Source: Paracoccus fistulariae | GTDB taxonomy: Bacteria; Pseudomonadota; Alphaproteobacteria; Rhodobacterales; Rhodobacteraceae | NCBI RefSeq assembly: GCF_028553785.1 | Contig: NZ_CP067136.1 | Location: forward strand, 1,488,001-1,552,000 | DNA length: 64,000 nucleotides | Direction: 5' to 3' | Shown: positions 8,966 through 17,923 of the stretch, piece by piece | Layout of the letters: every line of letters begins with the position of its first letter | How positions within the stretch are numbered: position 1 is the stretch's first letter | Notes under the pieces: generated by a model | Told to the model about the DNA's origin: nothing | Database searches by the model: none | What the model saw: only the letters and a program-made list of their open reading frames with translations | Made by a program: the position numbers and the translations under genes

Positions 8966-9939
8966 TGGCCGATAAGATTCGCCACGACTGGAGCGTGGAC
9001 CAGATCGTCGCCCTGCATGACCTGCCGCTGCTGGATCTGGTCGGGCGCGCCAATGCCACGCATCGCGCGCATCACGATCCGGACCGCGTGCAAAAGGCCA
9101 GCCTGCTGTCGATCAAGACCGGCGGCTGCCCGGAAAACTGCGCCTATTGCCCGCAATCCGCCCATCATCGCGAGGTCGATCTGACTCGCGACAGGCTGAT
9201 GGACCCGAACAAGGTGATCGCCATGGCCGGGCGTGCCCGATTGGCCGGGGCCGACCGCTTTTGCATGGGCGCGGCATGGCGACAGGTTCGCGACGGGGCC
9301 GAATTCGACGCCGTGATCCGCATGGTGCGCGGCGTGCGGGATCTGGGGATGGAGGCCTGTGTCACGCTGGGCATGCTGAAACCTCATCAGGCCCAGCGGC
9401 TGGCCGAGGCCGGCCTGACCGCCTATAACCACAATCTGGATACCAGCCCCGAATTCTACGACAAGATCATCACCACCCGCACCTATCAGGACCGGCTGGA
9501 TACGCTGGCCACGGTGCGCGCCTATGGGATCGAGCTGTGCTGCGGCGGCATTATCGGCATGGGCGAAAGCACCCGTGACCGCGCCTCGATGCTGCAGGTG
9601 CTGGCACATATGCAGCCCCATCCCGAAAGCGTGCCGATCAATGCGCTGGTGCCGGTTGCGGGCACGCCGTTGGAGCATCAGCCGCGCATCGATCCGCTGG
9701 AACTGGTCCGGATGGTGGCGACGGCACGCATCGTCATGCCGACATCCACCGTGCGCCTGTCTGCCGGCCGCGCCAGCCTGAACCGCGAGGCGCAGATCCT
9801 GTGTCTGGTCGCCGGGGCAAATTCGATCTTCTATGGCGACACGCTGCTGACCACCCCCAATGCCGGGATTGGCGAGGACGCCGATCTGCTGGCGGCGCTG
9901 GCCGCGCGCCCGGCCGAAAGGATCTGCGAACCGGCCTAG
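8965..9939 (+). CDS. bioB: Biotin synthase
   Basis: Radical-SAM enzyme of 324 residues that inserts sulfur into dethiobiotin, the last step of biotin synthesis. The radical-SAM cluster cysteines are C55, C59 and C62 ([10 protein letters not shown]); the motif [12 protein letters not shown] and the C-terminal SAGRASL, which belongs to the second Fe-S cluster site, are present. It is coupled to bioY by a one-base overlap, so BioR should control import and synthesis together. The rest of the bio pathway is not nearby. Its TAG stop shares the CTAG at 9936-9939 with the convergent dusA. Confidence 0.97.
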   Translation: MADKIRHDWSVDQIVALHDLPLLDLVGRANATHRAHHDPDRVQKASLLSIKTGGCPENCAYCPQSAHHREVDLTRDRLMDPNKVIAMAGRARLAGADRFCMGAAWRQVRDGAEFDAVIRMVRGVRDLGMEACVTLGMLKPHQAQRLAEAGLTAYNHNLDTSPEFYDKIITTRTYQDRLDTLATVRAYGIELCCGGIIGMGESTRDRASMLQVLAHMQPHPESVPINALVPVAGTPLEHQPRIDPLELVRMVATARIVMPTSTVRLSAGRASLNREAQILCLVAGANSIFYGDTLLTTPNAGIGEDADLLAALAARPAERICEPA

Positions 9940-10922
9940 GCCGCAAGCTGCGTGACCTGTTCAAGGGCGGCGTCATAGACCTCGATCCCGCCCTTGGACG
10001 CGCCTTCGGACAGGGTGCGCTTCCATCCGCGCGCGCCCGGCATGCCGTGAAACAGACCAAGCATATGCCGGGTGAACTGATGCAGGCGTCCGCCCGCATC
10101 CAGATGCGCCAGGATCAGCGGCCGCATGGCAAGGGCGACATCGGCGGGCGTCTGATGCGGCGGCGTCGCACCCCAGATCCGGTCCGCCTGTCCCAGCATC
10201 TGCCAGGGCTGGTGATAGGCCGCGCGACCGATCATCACGCCATCCATGACCCGCAAGTGATCCTGCACCGCATCCGGACTGTCGATCCCGCCATTGATGG
10301 ACAGATGCAGGTCCGGGAAACGCGCCTTCATCTGATGGACCAGCGGGTAATCCAGTGGAGGCACTTCCCGGTTCTCGCGCGGGCTCAGCCCCTGCAGCCA
10401 AGCCTTGCGAGCGTGGATCGTCAGGCGACGCACCCCCGCCGCCTGCATCTTCTGAAGAAATTCCGGCAAGACCTGCGACGGCTCCTGATCGTCTACGCCG
10501 ATGCGGCATTTCACCGTCACCTCGACCGGGCTGACCTGCTGCATGGCCAGCACGCATTCGGCCACCAGATCCGGCGTCTTCATCAGCACGGCGCCAAAAC
10601 ACCCCGATTGCACGCGATCGCTGGGGCAGCCGACATTCAGATTGATCTCATCATAGCCCCAATCGGCGGCGACGCGCGTCGCCTCTTGCAGCTCTGCCGG
10701 GTCCGAGCCGCCGATCTGCAGCGCCACGGGATGCTCGGCCGGGTCGTAATCCAGCAGCCGGGCGCGGTCGCCATGGATGATCGCCGGCGCCGTGACCATT
10801 TCGGTGTAAAGCAGCGTGTGCCGCGACATCATGCGGTGAAAGATGCGGCAATTCCGGTCGGTCCAGTCCATCATCGGCGCACAGGACAGCTTGGCGCTCT
10901 GCTGGATTGTCATCTGGGGCAT
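9936..10922 (-). CDS. dusA: tRNA-dihydrouridine(20/20a) synthase DusA
   Basis: FMN enzyme of 328 residues reducing uridine 20/20a of tRNA D-loops. The N-terminal [13 protein letters not shown], the FMN-binding [11 protein letters not shown] and the catalytic cysteine context [21 protein letters not shown] identify the DusA subgroup, as does [21 protein letters not shown]-barrel and a helical C-terminal domain account for the full length. The gene ends inside the bioB stop codon (4-base convergent overlap). Confidence 0.95.
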   Translation of the reverse strand: MPQMTIQQSAKLSCAPMMDWTDRNCRIFHRMMSRHTLLYTEMVTAPAIIHGDRARLLDYDPAEHPVALQIGGSDPAELQEATRVAADWGYDEINLNVGCPSDRVQSGCFGAVLMKTPDLVAECVLAMQQVSPVEVTVKCRIGVDDQEPSQVLPEFLQKMQAAGVRRLTIHARKAWLQGLSPRENREVPPLDYPLVHQMKARFPDLHLSINGGIDSPDAVQDHLRVMDGVMIGRAAYHQPWQMLGQADRIWGATPPHQTPADVALAMRPLILAHLDAGGRLHQFTRHMLGLFHGMPGARGWKRTLSEGASKGGIEVYDAALEQVTQLAA

Positions 10923-11030
10923 GGTGAAACTCTTGGCGACAGGCGGGCGCTGGCCATCGCGGCCAGAACGATGCGGATTTGCTGGCTGACATAGGATATC
11001 GGCACCCGCAACGCAAATCCGGGCCGCGGA

Positions 11031-11714
11031 TCAGACCACCGAAACGCGCAACTCTCCGACGCCGTCGATGCTGGCCAGCAGTTCGTCGCCGCGATCAACA
11101 GGGCCAACGCCGGACGGCGTGCCCGCCAGGATCACGTCGCCCGCAGCCAGGGTAAAATAGCCCGACAGGTAAGAGATCATTTCGGGCACTTTCCAGATCA
11201 TCTGGTTCAGATCACCCTGCTGGCGCAGCGTCCCATTCACGCGCAGCGCAATCTGCCCGCGATCGGGATGCCCCACCTGCGACACCGGTTGCAGCGCGCC
11301 AACCGGGGCGGAATGTTCGAAGGCTTTGCCGATCTCCCACGGGCGGCCCATCTTTTTCATCTGCCCCTGCAGATCCCGCCGCGTCATGTCCAGGGCCACA
11401 CCATAGCCCCAGACGTGATCCAGCGCATCTTCCACCGCGATATCGCGCCCGCCCGATGTCAGCGCGACCAGCAATTCGACCTCGTGATGCACATCATCGC
11501 TGCGCGGCGGATAGGGAAACCGACCAGAGCTGTCCAGATTGTCGGGGTTCTTCTGAAAGAAGAAGGGCGGCTCGCGATCCGGATCATGCCCCATCTCGAC
11601 CGCATGGGCGGCGAAATTCCGGCCGATGCAATAGACGCGGCGCACGGGGAACAGGCCGCCATCAACGGTGGGAATTGCAGGTTGCGGCGGCAAGGGGATG
11701 ACATGATCGGACAT
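11031..11714 (-). CDS. Fumarylacetoacetate hydrolase family protein
   Basis: A 227-residue member of the FAH family, whose enzymes hydrolyse acylpyruvates, decarboxylate oxaloacetate or cleave related diketo acids. Metal ligands are visible in the [10 protein letters not shown] segment and the [12 protein letters not shown] segment, with the [13 protein letters not shown] motif before them and [18 protein letters not shown] near the end. It resembles acylpyruvase/FAHD1-type proteins in size, but the substrate is not decidable. GAGGATCGCC before ATG supports the start. It is encoded just downstream of tRNA-Leu on the same strand. Confidence 0.9.
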   Translation of the reverse strand: MSDHVIPLPPQPAIPTVDGGLFPVRRVYCIGRNFAAHAVEMGHDPDREPPFFFQKNPDNLDSSGRFPYPPRSDDVHHEVELLVALTSGGRDIAVEDALDHVWGYGVALDMTRRDLQGQMKKMGRPWEIGKAFEHSAPVGALQPVSQVGHPDRGQIALRVNGTLRQQGDLNQMIWKVPEMISYLSGYFTLAAGDVILAGTPSGVGPVDRGDELLASIDGVGELRVSVV

Positions 11715-11762
11715 GGCGATCCTCGGAAGACGTCAGAACGGGTCACGTCAAAGGCTGTGATT

Positions 11763-11849
11763 TGGTGCGGCCGAGAAGACTCGAACTTCCACTCCGGTTA
11801 AGGAACAGCGACCTCAACGCTGCGCGTCTACCAATTCCGCCACGGCCGC
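11763..11849 (-). tRNA. tRNA-Leu (anticodon GAG)
   Basis: An 87-base class II tRNA reads from 11849 down. The acceptor stem GCGGCCG pairs with CGGCCGC, the D-arm is TGGCGGAATTGGTAGACGC, the anticodon GAG lies at 11813-11815 in the loop TTGAGGT, a long variable arm follows, and the T-arm is GTTCGAGTC. The 3' CCA is encoded (11763-11765). It reads leucine CUC/CUU codons. Confidence 0.96.
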
Positions 11850-11965
11850 ATCCGGGCAGTGCGCGGGTCTTAGCCGAGGCGTGCCCGATTGAAAAGGGGG
11901 ATTTTCCGCATTCGCAATCTTTGTCCGCGCTTGACGCGCAGGGCGGAAAGGATCACATCGCCCCT

Positions 11966-12610
11966 ATGGTGGAATGGATCATCGCAGAGGGCCTGACAGG
12001 CTATGACGAGGCGGTCGCCTTCATGGAGGCGCGTGTCGCCGCGATTCACGCTGGTGAGGCCGATGAGCTGATCTGGCTGGTCGAACATCCGCCGCTTTAC
12101 ACCGCGGGGACGAGCGCCAAAGAGGCCGACCTGCTGGAGGCGCGCTTTCCGGTCCACGCAACGGGGCGCGGCGGGCAATATACCTATCACGGACCCGGAC
12201 AGCGGGTCGCCTATGTCATGCTGGATCTGAACCGGCGCGGGCGCGATGTGCGCGCCTTTGTGCAGCGGCTGGAACATTGGGTCATCGCCGCACTGGCCGA
12301 ATTCGGCGTCACCGGAGAGATTCGCGAAGGCCGCGTCGGGGTCTGGGTCGCGCGACCGGAAAAGGCGCCGCTGTTTGACGGGTCCATGCGCGAGGACAAG
12401 ATCGCGGCCATCGGGGTCAAGCTGCGCAAATGGGTCAGCTTCCACGGCATCGCCGTCAATGTCGAACCGGATCTGTCCCATTACGGCGGCATCGTGCCCT
12501 GCGGCATTTCAGGCCATGGCGTCACCAGCCTTGTCGATCTGGGCCTGCCGGTCTCGATGAGCGATCTGGACGTCGCGCTGCGCGACAGTTTCGACCGCGC
12601 CTTTGCCTGA
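11966..12610 (+). CDS. lipB: Lipoyl(octanoyl) transferase LipB
   Basis: Transfers octanoate from acyl carrier protein to the lipoyl domains of 2-oxoacid dehydrogenases and the glycine cleavage H protein, before LipA adds sulfur. The 214-residue product has [32 protein letters not shown], the catalytic lysine in [13 protein letters not shown] and the catalytic cysteine in PCGISGHGV. The ATG at 11966 starts [14 protein letters not shown]; the open frame extends upstream through the tRNA, so no earlier start is credible. Confidence 0.95.
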   Translation: MVEWIIAEGLTGYDEAVAFMEARVAAIHAGEADELIWLVEHPPLYTAGTSAKEADLLEARFPVHATGRGGQYTYHGPGQRVAYVMLDLNRRGRDVRAFVQRLEHWVIAALAEFGVTGEIREGRVGVWVARPEKAPLFDGSMREDKIAAIGVKLRKWVSFHGIAVNVEPDLSHYGGIVPCGISGHGVTSLVDLGLPVSMSDLDVALRDSFDRAFA

Positions 12611-12723
12611 TCGGGCTGCCTGTGACATTCTGCCGGGGGTGTCAAAGCAACGTCATATGCTTATAGTTTAGGTTGTAGAATATACCGTGGTCGCAATTCG
12701 ACCCGGGTTAGCAAGGAATGGTT

Positions 12724-13161
12724 ATGAAACATCTGATCCTCGGCACCCTTCTGGGCGCTACCCTAGCAATACCCGCAAGCGCACAATCGGCAGGCGATGC
12801 AAGCGTCGGCGAGGCCGATTTCCGCAAATGCAAGGCCTGCCACATGATCGAGACGCCCGATGGCGAACAGATCGTGCGCGGTGGCCGGACAGGCCCGAAT
12901 CTGTGGGGCATTGTCGGCCGCAAGATCGGATCCTACGAGGGCTTCAAATACGGCGCAGGCATCAAGGAACTGGCCGAGATGAAGCCCGACATGGTCTGGA
13001 CCGAAGAGGATCTGATCGGCTACGTCACCAATCCGACCGCCTGGCTGGAAGAGCAGACGGGCGATTCCGGCGCGCGCAGCAAGATGACCTTCCGCTTGAC
13101 CAGCAATCAGGCCGATATGGCGGCCTATCTGGCAAGCGTCTCGCCCGACGCGGCGGAATAA
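12724..13161 (+). CDS. cycA: Cytochrome c550 (periplasmic class I cytochrome c)
   Basis: Soluble electron carrier between the bc1 complex and terminal oxidases or denitrification enzymes. The precursor has a Sec signal ending ASA/QSAG near residue 20, then the haem-binding CKACHMIETPDG motif and the axial methionine in ARSKMTFRL, with the long insertions typical of Paracoccus c550 and bacterial c2. Two ATGs are in frame; the second (12724) has AAGGA six bases ahead while the first overlaps it, so the start is 12724 (145 residues). Its apoform needs the Ccm proteins encoded at the left of the window. Confidence 0.94.
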   Translation: MKHLILGTLLGATLAIPASAQSAGDASVGEADFRKCKACHMIETPDGEQIVRGGRTGPNLWGIVGRKIGSYEGFKYGAGIKELAEMKPDMVWTEEDLIGYVTNPTAWLEEQTGDSGARSKMTFRLTSNQADMAAYLASVSPDAAE

Positions 13162-13183
13162 ACCCGTCAAACACCCGTGACAG

Positions 13184-13213
13184 CCGCCCGCGAGACCCTC
13201 GCGGGCGGTTTTA
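13184..13213 (+). terminator. Rho-independent terminator after cycA
   Basis: A perfect 11-base-pair stem (13184-13194 with 13198-13208, CCGCCCGCGAG/CTCGCGGGCGG) with a 3-base loop is followed by TTTTATA. It lies 22 bases after the cycA stop and separates it from the MliC-like gene, whose start is only 16 bases further. Confidence 0.92.
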
Positions 13214-13228
13214 TATACAGGATATAAC

Positions 13229-13591
13229 ATGCTGAAAAAATTTCTCTTTATGACGGCTCCGCTGGCGATTCTTGTGCCATTGGCGGGTCAGGCAACCGTC
13301 ACCGTCCAGCTTGATCCGGGCACGGAGACCAGCGTCACCCTGGCCAGCTATCGCTGCGATCAGGGCGACGCGTTCACGGTCCAATATATCAACAGCGCGC
13401 AAAACGCCCTTGCCGTGATCCCCATCGACGGGGCCGAGCGGATTTTCGTCAATGTCGTCTCGGGTTCGGGGGCCCGCTATGTCTCGGGTGAATACGAATG
13501 GTGGAGCAAGGGCGAAGAGGCGACGCTGACAAATGTGATCGCGGGGACGCAGCCGCAACAGTGCGGTCCGGATGACAAGCAGGATGATTAA
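13229..13591 (+). CDS. MliC family lysozyme-inhibitor-like periplasmic protein
   Basis: A 120-residue exported protein: Sec-type signal (MLKKFLFMTAPLAILVPLAGQA, no lipobox cysteine), then one MliC domain with YRCDQGDAFTVQYI, ALAVIPIDG, SGSGARYVSGEYEWWSKGEEATL. MliC/PliC proteins bind and block C-type lysozyme using the SGARY-like loop, which is present here. The lack of a lipobox means it is likely periplasmic like PliC rather than membrane-bound. It lies between cycA and ctaD and immediately follows the cycA terminator, so it may need its own promoter or read-through. Confidence 0.85.
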   Translation: MLKKFLFMTAPLAILVPLAGQATVTVQLDPGTETSVTLASYRCDQGDAFTVQYINSAQNALAVIPIDGAERIFVNVVSGSGARYVSGEYEWWSKGEEATLTNVIAGTQPQQCGPDDKQDD

Positions 13592-13748
13592 GGATATTCT
13601 GCCCCAACGCGTTATGTATGCCCGAACGGGCACAATCGGCCAAATTGCCGCGGCCAAAAGCGCAGTGATGCATTGCCGGGTCGCGGCGGCTGGTCTAAAG
13701 AAAGCGTGATGATGCCGGTCCGCCCGACCGGTTTGACAAGAATTTTGA

Positions 13749-15436
<1,688 letters not shown>

Positions 15437-15437
<1 letters not shown>

Positions 15438-15931
15438 TGCCCTATGAATGGAAAGACACGGCCCCGGAGGATTCCGGGGCCGTTTCATATGAACTGCGGC
15501 TGTGGCCCTATCGGTCGTTGTCGCTGCGGGGCTTCGTCTGGTTCATCGGCATCACCGCCGCCATGATCCTGTTGCCGGTCGTGGCGGTGGTCGGAACGGC
15601 GGTGCTGTGGGGTTTGCTGCCCTTTGCCCTGCTGGCGCTTTGGGGATTGTGGTTCGCCTTTCAGCGGACCTATCGCAGCGGTGAGACCTATGAGTTGCTT
15701 CACCTGACCCGCGACAGCGCGCATCTGCGCCGCCATGACGCCGGTCGGCCAGATCGCGAATGGCAGACCAACCCCTATTGGGTCCGCGCCAGTTTGCGCG
15801 ACGGCCCGGTCGAGGATTACCTGACCCTCAGCGATGGCAAACGAGAGGTAGAGCTGGGCGCGTTCCTGACACCCGAGGAACGCCGCAATCTGCGCGACGA
15901 GGTTCAGGACAGGCTGTCGCGGCTGCGTTAG
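15437..15931 (+). CDS. DUF2244 family membrane protein
   Basis: A 164-residue protein starting on the last base of the ctaD stop (TGATG). It has the family opening MPYEWKD..., the LRLWPYRSLSLRGFVWFI motif, two adjacent membrane helices (about residues 35-80), and a soluble C-terminal half with HLTRDSAHLRR and NPYWVRASLRDG. Function unknown; DUF2244 genes recur next to oxidase genes in alphaproteobacteria, which suggests but does not prove a role with the oxidase. A terminator-like hairpin lies inside codons 8-16 (see the separate entry), so expression may be much lower than ctaD. Confidence 0.85.
15458..15486 (+). terminator. Terminator-like hairpin downstream of ctaD, inside the DUF2244 coding start
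   Basis: A perfect 11-base-pair stem (15458-15468 with 15473-15483, ACGGCCCCGGA/TCCGGGGCCGT) with a GGAT loop is followed by TTC and lies 20 bases after the ctaD stop. Geometry fits an intrinsic terminator, though the T tract is short. It is also translated as part of the DUF2244 gene, so it may act as a partial terminator. Confidence 0.6.
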
Positions 15932-16030
15932 GCAGCGCGGCGTCATCGCTGCGCGCTGTTGCAATGCGGGGTTCGGCAGCAGGTGGGGGGAAGCCCCGCT
16001 GGCCGCTGCCGAACCGCTTTTCTGATCCCG

Positions 16031-16492
16031 TCAGTTCAGCAGGCGCGATTTGACCATCGGCCCGACAGCACCAAAGTCCATTTGACCGGCAAAGCGCTCG
16101 CGCAGGGCGGCCATCACGCGGCCCATGTCGCGGATGCTGTCTGCGCCCAATTCGCCGATCACCTCGTCGATGGCCGTCGCGGTTTCCGCTTCGTCCAGCT
16201 GACGCGGCAGGAATTCCTGAATGATCTCGATTTCATCGACCTCATTCTGCGCCAGTTCCAGCCGACCGCCCTCTTCATAGGCCTTGGCCGATTCCTGACG
16301 CTGTTTCACCATCCGCGACAGAATCGCCATCAGATCGGCATCGGTCAGCTCACCCGTGCTGTCGCCACCGCGCTGCGCGATCTCGCGGTCCTTGACGGCA
16401 GCCGCGATCAGGCGCAGCGTCGACAGCCGCGTGCTGTCCTTGGCCTTCATGGCTTCCTTGATCGAAGCTTGCAATTTGGCTCGCAAATCCAT
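16031..16492 (-). CDS. yqeY: GatB/YqeY domain-containing protein
   Basis: A 153-residue helical protein of the YqeY family, related to the tRNA-binding tail of GatB. Recognisable stretches are MDLRAKLQASIKEAMKAKDSTRLSTLRLI near the start, QRQESAKAYEEGGR in the middle and FLPRQLDEAE further on, then the C-terminal RDMGRVMAALRERFAGQMDF. The exact role is unknown; a tRNA-related one is assumed. The ATG at 16492 is preceded by GGAG at 8 bases and matches family starts, so the ten extra upstream codons are not used. Confidence 0.92.
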   Translation of the reverse strand: MDLRAKLQASIKEAMKAKDSTRLSTLRLIAAAVKDREIAQRGGDSTGELTDADLMAILSRMVKQRQESAKAYEEGGRLELAQNEVDEIEIIQEFLPRQLDEAETATAIDEVIGELGADSIRDMGRVMAALRERFAGQMDFGAVGPMVKSRLLN

Positions 16493-16600
16493 TGTCGTTT
16501 CTCCGACAGAGTTCACACGCATATCCCGCAGGATATACGAAAGAGGCGCATGTAGGCGTATCTTGCGGATTATTCAAGCGGCGATGCCCCCCGGGGCACC

Positions 16601-16629
16601 TTGACCTTGGCCCCCGCACCCCCTATTCA
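16601..16629 (+). promoter_or_regulatory. Predicted sigma-70-type promoter for carA
   Basis: TTGACC at 16601-16606 and TATTCA at 16624-16629 are separated by exactly 17 bases and would start transcription about 22 bases before the carA ATG. The match is good for this GC-rich genome but not tested. Confidence 0.5.
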
Positions 16630-16657
16630 CCGGCTGATTTCAGACAGAGGTGCCGAG

Positions 16658-17806
16658 ATGGCCACAAAACCGACCGCCTGCCTGGCGCTTGCCGACGGAA
16701 CCATATTCTATGGCCAGGGCTTCGGAGCACCCGGCGAGGTCGTGGCCGAACTGGTCTTCAACACGGCGATGACCGGCTATCAGGAGATCATGACCGATCC
16801 CTCTTATGCCGGGCAGATCGTCACCTTCACCTTCCCCCATATCGGCAATACCGGGATCACGCCCGAAGATGACGAGGCGCCCGATCCGGTGGCCAGCGGC
16901 ATCGTCGTGCATTGGAACCCGACAGAGCCCTCGAACTGGCGCGCCATGGGCAATCTGGCCGAGTGGATGGAGCGCCGTGGCCGCATCGGCATCGGCGGCA
17001 TCGACACCCGTCGCCTGACCCGCGCGATCCGCCAGCAGGGTGCGCCGCATGTGGTGCTGTCCTACAATCCCGACGGGGTTTTCGATATCGAGGCGATGAT
17101 CGCCCGCGCCCGCGACTGGTCGGGTCTGGTCGGGCTGGATCTGGCCAAGGATGTCAGCTGCACCCAAAGCTATCATTGGAGCGAGGGCGCATGGAGCTGG
17201 GGTCAGGGCTTTGGCACCAGTCCGGAAGCCAAGCCCTTCAAGGTGGTGGCGCTGGATTACGGCGCCAAGCGCAATATCCTGCGATCGCTGGTGTCGAATG
17301 GGGCCGATGTCACCGTGCTGCCCGCCACCGCCACCGCCGAAGAGGTTCTGGCGCATGAGCCAGAGGGCGTTTTCCTGTCCAACGGCCCGGGCGATCCGGC
17401 CGCCACCGGCGAATATGCCGTGCCGATGATTCAGGAATTGCTGGCCCGCGACATGCCGATTTTCGGTATCTGCCTTGGCCATCAGATGCTGGCGCTGGCG
17501 CTTGGCGCCAAGACCATTAAGATGAATCACGGTCATCACGGCGCCAACCACCCGGTAAAGGATACCGAGACCGGCAAGGTCGAGATCACCTCGATGAATC
17601 ACGGTTTCGCGGTCGATAGCCAGACCCTGCCTGCGGGCGTGGTCGAAACCCATATCAGCCTGTTCGACGGCAGCAATTGCGGCATCCGTGTGCAGGACAA
17701 GCCGGTCTTTTCGGTGCAATACCACCCCGAGGCCGCGCCGGGCCCGCAAGACAGCCTGTACCTGTTCCAGCGCTTCACCGATTCGATGCGCGCGCGCCGC
17801 GACTGA
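16658..17806 (+). CDS. carA: Carbamoyl-phosphate synthase small subunit (glutaminase)
   Basis: Provides ammonia from glutamine to CarB for carbamoyl phosphate, feeding arginine and pyrimidine synthesis. The 382-residue protein has the N-terminal CarA domain (DGTIFYGQGFGAPGEVVAELVFNTAMTGYQEIMTDPSYAGQIV) and a C-terminal class I amidotransferase with nucleophile Cys in FGICLGHQ and His/Glu in QYHPEAAPGP. The ATG at 16658 has AGAGG seven bases ahead; the upstream frame is ignored because it would include the promoter. carB is not adjacent. Confidence 0.96.
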   Translation: MATKPTACLALADGTIFYGQGFGAPGEVVAELVFNTAMTGYQEIMTDPSYAGQIVTFTFPHIGNTGITPEDDEAPDPVASGIVVHWNPTEPSNWRAMGNLAEWMERRGRIGIGGIDTRRLTRAIRQQGAPHVVLSYNPDGVFDIEAMIARARDWSGLVGLDLAKDVSCTQSYHWSEGAWSWGQGFGTSPEAKPFKVVALDYGAKRNILRSLVSNGADVTVLPATATAEEVLAHEPEGVFLSNGPGDPAATGEYAVPMIQELLARDMPIFGICLGHQMLALALGAKTIKMNHGHHGANHPVKDTETGKVEITSMNHGFAVDSQTLPAGVVETHISLFDGSNCGIRVQDKPVFSVQYHPEAAPGPQDSLYLFQRFTDSMRARRD

Positions 17807-17826
17807 ACGCCGGATCATGTGGATTT

Positions 17827-17859
17827 ACGGGCTGCTGCATCCCTGCACGCAGCCCGTTT
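17827..17859 (+). terminator. Hairpin terminator after carA
   Basis: The stem ACGGGCTGC/GCAGCCCGT (17827-17835 with 17849-17857), whose loop can extend it by a TGCA/TGCA pairing, ends in TTT. It lies 20 bases after the carA stop and just before the CtrA-like box of the next gene. Confidence 0.7.
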
Positions 17860-17865
17860 GCACCT

Positions 17866-17880
17866 TTAACCTGCTGTTAA
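17866..17880 (+). promoter_or_regulatory. CtrA-type binding box upstream of the MshEN-glycosyltransferase gene
   Basis: TTAA, seven bases (CCTGCTG), TTAA: an exact match to the alphaproteobacterial CtrA recognition sequence TTAA-N7-TTAA. It lies 43 bases before the next ATG, a distance compatible with promoter-proximal activation or repression. Exact matches are not expected often in GC-rich DNA, but binding is an inference. Confidence 0.55.
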
Positions 17881-17923
17881 GAACGCCCGTGCAAAAACGG
17901 TTCGACCGAAGAGGGATGCTCTC

